This document shows positions 19,301 through 29,315 of a stretch of 64,000 bases of DNA, in pieces. The translations under genes were made by a program, and so were the position numbers. Numbering within the stretch: position 1 is the stretch's first letter; each line of letters begins with the position of its first letter. Source of the DNA: Alligator mississippiensis (lineage: Eukaryota; Chordata; Crocodylia; Alligatoridae); contig NC_081837.1 of NCBI RefSeq assembly GCF_030867095.1, positions 18,564,001-18,628,000 of the forward strand. The letters are read 5' to 3'. A model generated the notes under the pieces. It saw only the letters and a program-made list of their open reading frames with translations. It was not told where the DNA came from and did no database searches.

Positions 19301-19854
19301 TGTGACAAAAGCCTGGTGCCTAGGGTGTGGTCCCTCTGGTGTGGTCCACAGATGTTGCAGGGCAATAGGTGGTGGCTGTGATAGGGCAAAAATACATTTT
19401 ATGGAGCAGACTGCCATGTTTGTATACCCCACCTTCTTTTAAAAGACTCAGATTTCTTCCCCTGCTGTTGCTCTGGTCCTTGTTCTGTTTGGGCTGGAAC
19501 AAGCCCTGGCCTGTGGTTGAAGAAGCTAGAGCAACTGTCTGGTGGGGAACCACTCCATTTCCTGGCATCTCCATTGACTTCAGTGATCTTGCCCATGCCT
19601 GGAGGGTGAACGTTTCAGAAGTGCAGGGGCCTGATCCACTTGGCTTGGAGCTGGAGTAGCCCATGTCTCCCTGGAAAGCCGTGGCTCTTGAGTTCCTACA
19701 TCCCTGAGCTACCTCTGTCAAGGAGACTTTGGGATTCTTAACTGTCTGACCTGTTTGCAAATTGTTGTCTAAGTTGGGAGAGACAGAGGGAAATGGAGAC
19801 TCTGGGGTGTGAACTTCAGCTTCCCAGAGGAGATCCCTTCCCACAAGGCTCCTC

Positions 19855-19888
<34 letters not shown>

Positions 19889-20790
19889 TCAGGGCCACCA
19901 GGAGTTTCAGCTCTTTGATCCTCTCTGAGTCTTGTAGTGGGACCTAGGGTTGAGGAATGCCTGGCTGGGGGGCCCTTCGTCTTGGTCTGGAGAGGGAAGG
20001 GAACGCAGAGAATAGGAGGCAGGCAAGAGCAAGAATGGTACAAATTTCTGGGCACCTGAGTGAGTCTGGTTGTCACTAAGATGTTGCCTGTTGTAGCTTC
20101 TGTTGTTGTGTTGAATTGTGGTATCAACTGGTGTCTGGGACACTCCCCGGGAATCTGCCTAGGAGGGACATCTCCTGCAGCTCATATGGGGGAGCGAGCC
20201 CCAGTCATGGATGACTTGCCTAGAGCGGCAGGGGCGAAACCCCACTGGAACAGGACAGCAGGCGCCCTGCCGAGCACCAGACCCACACATTGGTATCCGA
20301 GGTGAGATGCCAAGGAGGATGTGATCAGGTCCCATAGGAGAGCCCTGGCTAAGAATGTGGACTGATTGTCTCTGCTTTCACCTCATCACCTGGTTTTTAG
20401 CTGCTTTGTGTAGGTAACAAAGGCATCAGCCTCAAGACAAGAAAGCAAGTGGTGGGTAATGCATTGCAGCCGGCAGTGAAGTATCCTGAGGGTTAATCAC
20501 TTTCCTGGGTCACCACATGCCTCTTCCCTTGACTCCATTCATTCTGCTTCCAGCTGCTGGACCCTCCCTGCTTGCTCACCCACTAGACACCACATAACCA
20601 GATTGCTCCTTGGTGCCCACATCTTGGGCATTCAGGGCACTATTTGGGATTCAGGGCACTATTAAACACTCCCCAGCCTATCACTGCTTGAGGGAAGCTC
20701 TCACTGGATGGCTCAGGTAATGGGAAGCTCGCACTGGGCATCTGTCTCACTAGGTCCAGGTCTTTCTGTACCTTCTCTCTAGGTCAGGCC
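19300..20790. other. No gene seen; (GCTT)n microsatellite
   Basis: Contains a (GCTT)n tract at about 19,857-19,888. Otherwise mixed DNA without VH, RSS, LINE or exon signals that I can support. Confidence 0.5.
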
Positions 20791-21510
20791 CTGGCTGCAA
20801 TGTGTTGAGTCTGATTCCCAACTCGTCTCTGGTGGAATTTCCTTGGTGGGCACAGGCAGGTATTGGGGATGTGGTGGGTCACTTGTGCTCTTCCCAGTAC
20901 AGCTGTAGTGTCGAGGGAGGAGCTGTGGGGGCCAGCTGTACCCAAAGCAGCTGCCTCTGTGTGTCTGCGCTGGTGGCTTTTGCTGCAGCCCTGAGATCAG
21001 AGCACAGTGGGTCTGTGTTGGGGCTGTCCCGGGCGCTGTTTGTGGTATACAGGAAGTTATTGTAAGTGTGCAGTGCTGCGTCTTCTGTGTGTGCAAGCTC
21101 CAGGGTGCTGTCTCTGGGAGACTCCCCCCTCCCAGCCCTTCCCCACATGGGTTGGACTAATGCGGGCTGACCCAGGAGGGTTTATGGGCAGTGCAGGAGG
21201 GGCAAGCAGGGCTCTGGGGGTTGGGGCCTGGACTGGGCTCAGCTCCTGCACTTGGTCACTGCTGTGCAGGGAGTCAGTGCAGGGCAGGAGGCTGGGATGG
21301 GCCCAAGGGAGCAGTGCTCAGCCTGCTTCCCCTTTGGGTGCAGCCCCTACCCTGCTCTGTGCTACCATGTCTCTCCTGGCACAGTAATAATGTGGTGGTG
21401 TCTGCAGCTCTCAGGGAGCACCCCTGGGCTGCACTCAATGAGCTGGATTTCAGAAAAGACTTGTGTGGAAAGGGACAGAGAGAAAGGGGATCATTACCCC
21501 TTGTGCCAAG
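20790..21510. repeat. Duplicated VH-spacer block carrying a VH relic (copy 2)
   Basis: Counterpart of 2,605-3,340; begins CAATGTGTTGAGTCTG. It diverges from copy 1 after about 21,510, where extra sequence (21,510-21,980) precedes the next shared block. Confidence 0.75.
21372..21455 (-). pseudogene. VH relic with framework 1 joined to framework 3 (copy 2)
   Basis: Same deletion structure as 3,198-3,281: a framework 1-like start, then SLRAADTTT and the bases TTATTACTGTGCCAG of framework 3. No usable RSS follows. It shares the deletion joint with copy 1. Confidence 0.55.
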
Positions 21511-21980
21511 CCATGGCTCTGGTCCCCAGGACACCCATAGGTGTAGGCAAAACTGAGGAGCAGAAGAAGAAGAAGCGATTGCACCCTTATTGTCCTGGGA
21601 TGGGGGAGAGTCCCCAGCAGGCAGGAGGGACCAAAGCTGGTGCTGGGCAGAGACTGAAGGTCCAGGACTAAGGAGGATCTCCTCTCCTTGTGTAAGGTGG
21701 AATTTGCATGAGATCTAACTCTGGTACCTCCTCATCCTCTGAGTCCCTCAGTGCCTCCATTAGCACTGGAGAGAGTTTCCTTTCCTGTTTGAGACCCTGG
21801 GAACCACCCATATACAGTGTGTTTCTCTTGGGACAAGGGGAGGCCTTGGTCAGGATCAGCTCTTGGGAAAGTCCGGTCCAGCTGCCATCTCCAGCTGTGT
21901 CAGGCTGAGCAGAGAGGGCTGTAGTATCTGGAGCAGGACAGGGGGTGTCAGTGTTGGAGACAAAGTTGGCACTGTTAGTT
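21510..21980. other. Spacer with no counterpart in block 1, no gene seen
   Basis: Includes the sequence GTATCTGGAGCAGGACAGG also present at 11,850. No gene, RSS or complete repeat is visible. Confidence 0.5.
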
Positions 21981-21982
21981 AG

Positions 21983-23285
21983 CCTCACCTGTTTGGCTTC
22001 CTGGCTTAAGTGGTCATGTATTGAGCCTGAGATGAGCTCTTATTTGAGAGTGTGCCCAGTTAAGATCAGAAGATGTTGGAAGAGAGTGCCTAGCACAAAG
22101 GTGTGCAGTGTACAGAGCCCTGGCATGCTGGGTGTACTGCCCCCGTGAACACTTTTGTTGATTGACCCTTAGCACGTTAGTGAGTGATAGCATGCCTGGG
22201 TGTGAGTGGGTACATGTGCGATGTGGATGGTGGGTTTCACGGTTTGCTGGTTGGTTTTGTTGATTGATACCTGTGCAAGAGAGAGAGAGACTGATAGAAG
22301 TGTGGTGAAAGAAAGAAATGGAAGTGGCTTTCTGGTGTATTGGTGCGTTGGTGTAGGTGATCGATGTGTGGTGTTGTGCCTTCGGCTATGCCGTGACCAT
22401 GGAGGTCAGATGAGGCAAGCACACCCTTGACAGTGAGGCTGCCATAGAGCTAGCATTCGTCCCCCATGACCTCGAATCCTGAGACTACCTGTAAGAGTGC
22501 TTAGGGTGGGTTCCCCATTTCTCTCTCCGGGTATGCATAGCACTTGAGTAGCTGCCCTCTGCCATCTGGGATAAGTACCACCCACCCATCACTTGTTCCT
22601 TTCTCCTTCCTTCCTTAAAGCGGAAGATAAGCTGCCATCAGATCATCCCTTTCAGTGTGATATATGTTCCCTGTGTTCTGGGATGTCAGATCCAGTGGCG
22701 AATAAAGTTTACCGCTCACATAAAAAAGTTCAAAGTCATCCCCAATTTGATATTGATTCTGTGGTACTAGTGTTTGTGGTGATTGAATTGTAAAATAGGT
22801 ATGAGATCAGTTAGGTATAGGTTTTAGGAATAATAAGAATAATTGTATTGGGTGTGGGCTTCATTCCTGCTTAGTGCTGTTATGTAATGTACCCGTTGTA
22901 TATTTGTTGTTATATTATTAATAAACCATTCAATATGTTTCAGTTACACAACAGTGTGTGAACAGCCTGATTACTCATAGTACAAGCACTTGCTGGATTG
23001 ATAGTGTGGTGATAGATACGCCTGGTCAATTTGTTAGCCAAGAATCACCTTCTCTTGGAACCAGACTATTGTCAGCTGTTAATTGGAGAGTGCTAATCAA
23101 GTCCAGGACCAACATCAGGACTACAGAGCTGTGTCCCTAGTCCTGTAACAGCACAGCAGTCTGCTGGCAATTGCCTGAGTCCTGGGTGCCAGCCTAGGGA
23201 GTCTTTGCCTTGTATTCCTGCAAGAAGGACAGGCAGAGCAGGGGCACGATGGAGACTGGGGACAGGACTCCTTGGTCCTTTCTAA
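21983..23285. repeat. Spacer block upstream of clan II VH genes (copy 3)
   Basis: Counterpart of 3,341-4,590 and 11,925-13,240, interrupted at 23,286 by a 1.19-kb insertion. The Cys/His-rich frame at 22,593-22,793 (HPFQCDICSLC then YRSHKKVQSH) is open as in copy 1. Confidence 0.75.
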
Positions 23286-24470
23286 TGTAACCTGGGTGTA
23301 CACAGGTTTGTACTTCCCTCTCCAGTTGAGGGAATTATTGGTAGGGCAGTGAGCTGTGGAGGGACACCACAGCCCAGTGGCCGCCTCTGTCTCCTATAGA
23401 GTCAGATCCAGTCAATCAATTACTTAACTATATACAGATTTATTATCACAACAAAACCATTAAAGGGTAAGATCATATATATATAATCTATGTACAAGTT
23501 GACAAAACAATAAACCCTATATATGTGTGTGTGTGTGTGTGTATGTATATATCTCACCCAGTTTGAGGGGTGAGGGGCTTCCCCATGGGGACCCTCTCTC
23601 CAGGTTCACTTACTATTCCACAGTCCCGGAGAATTGCCTCTTGTTCTCCAGGTCAAGCTCTGTCCCTGATGGGTTTTTCTGCTGCCTGACTCTCCTGCTG
23701 CTATCCTGGCTTAGGGCCACGTGCACCGCTGTGTGTAGTGGGCACTTGGCTTTATGCTAGGGGTTGGCGGCTTGGATATCCTTGTGTAGCACCAGGGCTT
23801 GGTCTGTTCCCGGACCCTCTGGGCTGCATTGTTTGCACTGAGCTGCTGCCCATGTTAGCAGCTGTAGACCCAAGACGCCTCAAGCGGCGACCAGGGTCTC
23901 TCACCCTCCATGTAGTGCCTCAAGCACTGAGCTCCCAGCCTCATTCTCGGGGTTGAGGACCTGAGCCACCCCAGAGGCTTCTAAGGTCCTGCTCCGTGCA
24001 ACAGCCTGTGCACTGTGTCTGGCCGCACACCAGAGGTTGCAGACCCAAGCCGCCTCATGCAGCTCCCAGGGTCTGGACACCATGCGCTGGGCTGTGCACC
24101 GAGAGCCTAACCGCTGGAGCTGTGCCATGCTCCCCACCGACAGAGGTCTGCAGGGGCTCTTCCTGGGCTACTGCTTTGCCCTGCTGAGCAGCTCTCCTCA
24201 GCTCTTCTAAACCCCACTTTTCTCTGCATCTGCCCCTTGTGGCGCAGCTCCTTTTATACGCCCCAGGGCTCTGCCCCTAAAGTCCCCCAAACCTGACAGT
24301 TTTCAGTGTTCAGTCAGGTCCTGAGAAGCTCTTCTCCCCCTCCCTTCAGGAAAGGGGTGTGAGGGTCTTTCTCTTGCTGCCTCCTAATTGGTGGAAGGGC
24401 TCCACCAATCAAAACAGTGGAATCTCAAGCATAGGATTCAAACCAACCTCTGAAAGGTAAGATTGCTATG
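23286..24470 (-). mobile_element. LTR-like insertion with 4-bp target duplication
   Basis: Comparison with VH blocks 1 and 2 shows 1,185 extra bases here, flanked by CTAA on both sides (23,282-23,285 and 24,471-24,474). Read on the minus strand it has CCAAT-type boxes (GATTGG), a TATA box (GTATAAAAGG at about 24,250), an AATAAA signal near 23,440 and the end GGTTACA. This layout and duplication length fit a solitary LTR of a gamma-like retroviral fossil. The opposite end (CATAGC on the minus strand) is not the usual TG, so the family is unsure. A (TG)n tract lies at about 23,525-23,543. No internal genes. Confidence 0.6.
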
Positions 24471-24644
24471 CTAAATATCAGATTCCGACCCACTGTCACT
24501 TTTGAGCCTCCTTCCCTGGCTTGAATCCCTGGCTGGTTCAAGTGATCTAACAGGCCTGATGTGTCCGACCCAGCAGGGAGCAGCGCCTGGGCCTGGCAGC
24601 TGCTGCCTCTGCTGCTCACACGGGCGGGCAGGTCCTGCAGGGCT

Positions 24645-24683
24645 GGTTTTTGTGCAGGCTCTCATGCATTTTCATTCACTGTG
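24645..24683 (-). other. 23-RSS of VH gene 3
   Basis: Heptamer CACAGTG (24683-24677), 23-base spacer and nonamer ACAAAAACC (24653-24645). Perfect. Confidence 0.95.
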
Positions 24684-25136
24684 CATCTGGCACAGTAATA
24701 CTGGGCCGTGTCTGCAGGTTGGACCCCGGTCAGGCGCAAGTAAACTTGGCTGCTGGACGTGTCTCTGCTGATGGTGAGGCGGCTTTGGAGAGCGCTGTTA
24801 AAGTAGGGGCTTCCACCAGCCCAGATAGCTCCGACCCACTCCAGCCCTTTCCCTGCTGCCTGTCGAGCCCAGTGCACATAATAGCTAGTGAGAGAGAATC
24901 CAGACACGGTGCAGGTCAGGCTGAGGGTCTCTCCGGGCTTCACCACCCCAGGGCCAGACTCCTTCAGCGTGATCTGGGCCAGGATACCTAATGGAGAAAA
25001 ATGCAGCATTAGCAAATGAACAATCTTCTACAAGTCTCCCTCTCATCCTGCCTCTGTATCCCTCTATCCCACAAGACAGGAGGCACTTACCTGGTGGAGC
25101 TGCCAGAAGGATGAGCAAAGCCAGCGCTGGCGTCAT
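24684..25136 (-). CDS. IGHV gene segment 3 (clan II-like), apparently functional
   Basis: Leader exon 25136-25091 reads [16 protein letters not shown], then donor GTAAGT. V exon 24987-24684: [19 protein letters not shown], then [19 protein letters not shown], then [20 protein letters not shown], then [18 protein letters not shown], then [12 protein letters not shown]. Two Cys and the framework 2 Trp are present; no stops. It shares leader, promoter and RSS with genes 1 and 2 almost unchanged. By eye the V exon differs from gene 1 at about one position in ten, more than the flanks do. The block upstream is near-identical to that of gene 1. Confidence 0.95.
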
Positions 25137-25271
25137 GGTCCTTGTGGCTGGTGCCCGGTGTCCCCAGCAGACAGGAGGCGGCAGCTCTGGGGAGACACTG
25201 AGGTGCACAGAGCCAGGGCTGGTGTTTAAGGAGGAACCTTGCCTGCGTTAAGCAGGAAATTGGGGAACAAC

Positions 25272-25279
25272 ATTTGCAT
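25272..25279 (-). promoter_or_regulatory. VH octamer, gene 3
   Basis: Perfect ATGCAAAT on the minus strand, about 136 bases upstream of the leader ATG. Confidence 0.9.
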
Positions 25280-25319
25280 GTGCTCTTTTTATAAGGGCCT
25301 TTCACAGATCTCACACAAG

Positions 25320-27620
25320 GTAGGTTTGGCTGTTGACTAAAGGGGTTTTGAGAGCCAAAGGGAAACCTGGAAATGGGGAGTTGGCTTTGTTATTGTACCA
25401 GACTAATGGCACAGAAAACCAAGAGCCAAACAATAAAAATCTAGAGGAGTTACAGATTTTGTCTCCGGCTGGATATTATCAAGGCAAAACCTCCCATGAT
25501 CTGGGACTTCCCCTCTCTCCCAGGGAAATATCCCAGAGTCCTGCCAGGGAAAAATCTCCCAGGGAAAATTCCAGTTTCTCAGTGAAGGATGGATCCATGC
25601 TACTTAAATGTCGAATGAGCCCCAGAGGCTTGGGGGTGCCTTATTTTATTCAGAGGGTTCCTGACTTTTGGTAGAAGTGACAACTTGTTTCATAGCAGCT
25701 GAGGGATCAATACCACTAGAATACAGAAACCTAATGAAACTGGATGCTTTTTATTTTATATGGAAGGTATCCCAGGGTGTGAAGGATAAATGCTGTGAAT
25801 TTGCTTCATGTCTGGGAAACTGGCTATCATTTGAACGAGGCAAATGAGGGAAATGATGAAAAAGCAGAGCATAAAAATCCTCCCTTTCCTAAGAGAGCAG
25901 TTGGTCCTTCATAGTTGCTTTGTGCTTATTTCTGCCCATGCACATCTGCTGGGTGTCTTTGCCCTCTGGTGCCTGTGTGTGTGCGGGGGGGGGGGGAGGC
26001 TGCATGCATGGATCTGGTGTGTCCGACTGTATCACAGGATGTGGATGTGCACTCGTCTGGTCTCTGGGATAGGAGAAGGGTGAGGTCCATCAGGGATACA
26101 TCCTGCCATGCACAGATGCCAAGCTGGAGGAGGGCACCAAACCCTGGGTGCCTAAGTATTTTGCCTCACGGTCGAAAACCTGAGTGGCTCAGGGTGGTTA
26201 ACCCCTTGAAGCCTAGTCCTACACAGCTGCATAAAGCCCCAGCCCCTGGGTGTCTGTTGGCCTACTGGAGTAGTTCAGGCTTCCCCAGGACCTTTCCCCT
26301 CTGCCTGCAGGGTATGGGTCATGGCCCAGCTGCCCTTGAGTGCTGCATGATGGGGACAGCCCAGGGCTGGGGAGCCCCATCCTGCCCTCTGTGTGTGCAA
26401 GCCACAGGAGGCTGGGACAGGGTCCAGTCCTATCAGCATCCTCTTGTTCTGGTGGGGTCTCTTGCAGCTCCTCCCAGCAGTCCCTGGGTTGGTCTCTGCA
26501 GGCATACTCATGACTAGCCCTGCTGCTGTGTGGCATGGAGATATGGCCCATGGGCTTGGTCATGTCAGAGCAGGAGACAGTGAGTTCTCAGGGAGGGGGG
26601 TCGTGGGGTACCACCAACTAGCCAAAAATGCCAGACACCCCCCACCCCCACTCACTGACATCCCCCATAATGGACCAGAAGGGTCTGGGAGGACCTGGCT
26701 TTGCCTTCCTCAGTGTGCCCAGCTGGACCTTGTTTCCTGTGGGAGCATGGGTTGGATAGCAGGACAGACTCCTCTGTCTGGATCCAGGTGACAACCCTGG
26801 ATCTTCTGACTGCTCTCTACCCCCTTGCTTCCTGCTGTGGCTTGCTCCTGACTCCTGGATCCATCCCCCTGCAGCACCAAGCCCTGACTGCCCACAGCCC
26901 CGCTGGGTCCTTGATGCTCTGGGCCAGGCTAGGGCTGTTCTCTGCCCTGCTCCCCATGAAGGGAGGGGGCACACAGCTGAGGCACAGGGCTCTGCCCCAG
27001 GCAGGGGCTGCAGGTGCGCACAGGCTGCATTACCCAGTATTGGCTGAGCGGCTGAGCCTGAGGTGGCTGAGGGAACTGGGTGCCCGGTGCCCAGGCCTGC
27101 ATGGTGGGTTTTGCAGGACAGAGTCACTGAGACTCCCTGGAGCACCCACTTCAAGCACGGCCAGTGTCTTCTCTCACATCCTGTCCTCCCCGGTCACACT
27201 TGGCCCCAGCTGTTGGGATGTGGGACTGTCCTGGTCTGACTACAAGCACCCACCAGCCAAAGGCTGCAGCCCAGCACTGCCCCTCCCTGTGCCACAGCTT
27301 GGGGGTGTTTCCCAGGGTGTGAGTGCTGGAGAAGTCCCATCCAGCCTGCCTGGGGACGGTGCAAGCAGGCTGGCCCTGGCTGTGTGAGGCGCTGGGGCAA
27401 TTCCCCAGATCCTGGCGTCTCCCGGCTGGCTGCATCTGAGCCGGCTGCTGCAAGGAGCTGGGTGGGTGCTCTGGCCAGGTCCCTGCTGCCCAGCTGGGCA
27501 GGGACCAGGTGCTCTGTGTTTCCCACTGTGCATTATTTTTGGTGCCCATTGCAGGGGCTGGAGCCCAGAGGGAGAAATGTGCCTGGGGTGTGTGTCCAGC
27601 TCCGCTTCAGCTGTTTGTTC
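25320..27620. repeat. Duplicated flank and spacer of VH gene 3
   Basis: Counterpart of 5,450-7,690. Identity by eye is about 92 percent to about 26,190 and about 99 percent from there to 27,900. A G-run of 13 is at about 25,985. No gene seen. Confidence 0.85.
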
Positions 27621-27674
27621 AGGCTGTGGCTGCTTCTCGCTCCTGGGCATGAGCTGACAAGAGATTTGCTCAGA

Positions 27675-27713
27675 AGTTTTTGTATTGGGCACAGCAGGCT
27701 TCTGATCACTGTG
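27675..27713 (-). other. 23-RSS of VH pseudogene C
   Basis: Heptamer CACAGTG (27713-27707), 23-base spacer and nonamer ACAAAAACT (27683-27675). Confidence 0.85.
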
Positions 27714-27903
27714 GGCTTCACACCGTGATACCCGGCCCTGTCCTCAGCTCTCAGATTGTTCTTCTGCAGGTACAAGGTGTTGCTGGAGTCATCTCTGGAG
27801 ATGTTCAATCGCCCCTTCACCGCAGCCCTGTAGTATTTGATGAGATTACAGGTGTGAAGCATTTATACCTGTGACCCCCCTCTAGTCCCTTCCCAGGAGC
27901 CTG
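27714..27903 (-). pseudogene. IGHV pseudogene, copy C (3' half only)
   Basis: Minus strand encodes [17 protein letters not shown], then [13 protein letters not shown], nearly identical to copy B, including the lost second Cys. The gene stops at about 27,903 in framework 2/CDR2. Beyond that the sequence is GCCTGCGCTTGTGGCAG, which belongs to the GC-rich spacer at 1,637. A deletion has thus fused the 3' half of one VH copy to the far spacer of another block, removing framework 1, leader and promoter. Confidence 0.85.
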
Positions 27904-28670
27904 GCCTGCGCTTGTGGCAGTGGTTGTGGCAGTGGTTACAGCCGCAGTGGTGGTCGCAGAGAGACAGAGCCACCGGTCACCCCGCTCCCCTTCCTGCTCT
28001 CATCCCCTCCCCTCTTCCCCACTGCCTTCCCCTCCCTGCTGGCTGTTGTTGGAGGTGGAGGGTGGTCCAGCCCCTGGAGAGCTGGTAGAGCAGATAAGGC
28101 AGAGTGGACCGGGCCGCAGGGAGCAAGTGTGCAATCTATAGCTGTGCCCCTTTCTGCCAGTCTGACCTCAGGCTGGTCATAGATTTCACAGATTTCCAGG
28201 CTCGGAAGGGACTATGAAACTATGAAAGTAGTGGGTAGGGGCAGGAGGTGCTGGAGGAGGGGGAAAGGGACCGATTGGGGTACCCCACCAGGCCGCATCC
28301 CCTGCCTGCTCCCCCAGCCACCCTGAGTGGCCCCTGACCCATGCCCGATGCCCCAGCCCCACCCCGCACCCTGAACCATGGCTGCCCAACCTGGCCCCAG
28401 TTCCCAGTTTAAAGAAAAAAATAAAGCCCCCCACTCACCAGCTTCTGCAGTGGCATGCGGGTTCGGGGGCTCATGGCAGAGCCCCCCATTCAGCAGGGGG
28501 CAGCGGGGATCCACCCCCCTACCTGGCAGTACTTGGTGAACTGGGGGCTTTTCTTCATTTTTTTCAGAGTTGGGACCTGGGGCTGGCTGAATTAATTCAG
28601 GACAATGAGTCAAATCACCAAATTGAATCACTGTCCCCCAAATCATCTGAATCTGAAGTGATTTTTTGTT
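27904..28670. repeat. Spacer block matching 1,635-2,345
   Basis: Carries the GC-rich spacer, the third tRNA-like repeat (28,078-28,165), the CR1 stub (28,175-28,235) and the GACA(A/G)TGA / TCACTGTC hairpin (about 28,599-28,637), in the same order as block 1. Confidence 0.8.
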
Positions 28671-29310
28671 TGCTTCACTTGACCTTCACAAGGTCCCCTC
28701 ACAGTCCAGCACCTCCCGCTCCTGGAGACAGGCCCAGGAAAGAGCCTGTGGCCGCGGGTGCTGGTGGCAGGGAAGCTGCAGGGGCTGGGCCGTGGGAGAA
28801 GGAGCTGGGGCTAGAGGTGGCCCAGAGGGCTGGGGTGGCCTGAGCTGAGGCTGGAGGGTCAGGGCTGGGGTTGGACTGCTTGTGGGGAGCAGGGGGTTGT
28901 CCGTGGGATGCACATCTCTCCCCACAGCCTCCAGGAGCCCCCCTCACCTGCCCCAACCTGGCTCTGGGCACCAGGGCCCTGACTCTAGCCCTGCTGCCAG
29001 CCCAAGCCCTGCCCCAAGCGCTCGTGGGGGAGCAGGGCCAGGACAACCAGGGCGGTCATGGTGCTGCAGGAAGGGAGCCCAGAGCCCAGCATGGAAGCTC
29101 AGCTCCTGGGGCCGTGGTCCCCAGCACCCAAGGGCAGGTCCTTGAGCAGGATCAAATTGTGATTAGCATAGAGGGAGTGTGCCAGGGGAGGCCAGGACAG
29201 ATGAGAGGGCATGTGCACTCCTCTGTCCCTGGCCAGGCCTTCCCGGCTCTGCTGGGGAAGCCTGGGCAAGCTCTTTAGGCTTCACCATCACACCCCTTTG
29301 GATGCGAGCA
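28670..29310. other. GC-rich DNA with a leader-like frame (minus)
   Basis: At 29,059 a minus-strand ATG opens MTALVVLALLPHERLG, a short hydrophobic signal-like start. ATGCTAAT, an octamer variant (7 of 8), lies at 29,169-29,162, about 100 bases upstream. I find no V exon or RSS downstream, so a V gene is not supported. Other open frames here are GC-driven. Confidence 0.3.
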
Positions 29311-29315
29311 TTGTT

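Noticed and set aside
1-28700. D and J segments or constant-region exons of the heavy-chain locus
   Set aside because: I saw no WGxG J motif with a 23- or 12-RSS and no Ig constant domain in this part; only V segments can be supported.
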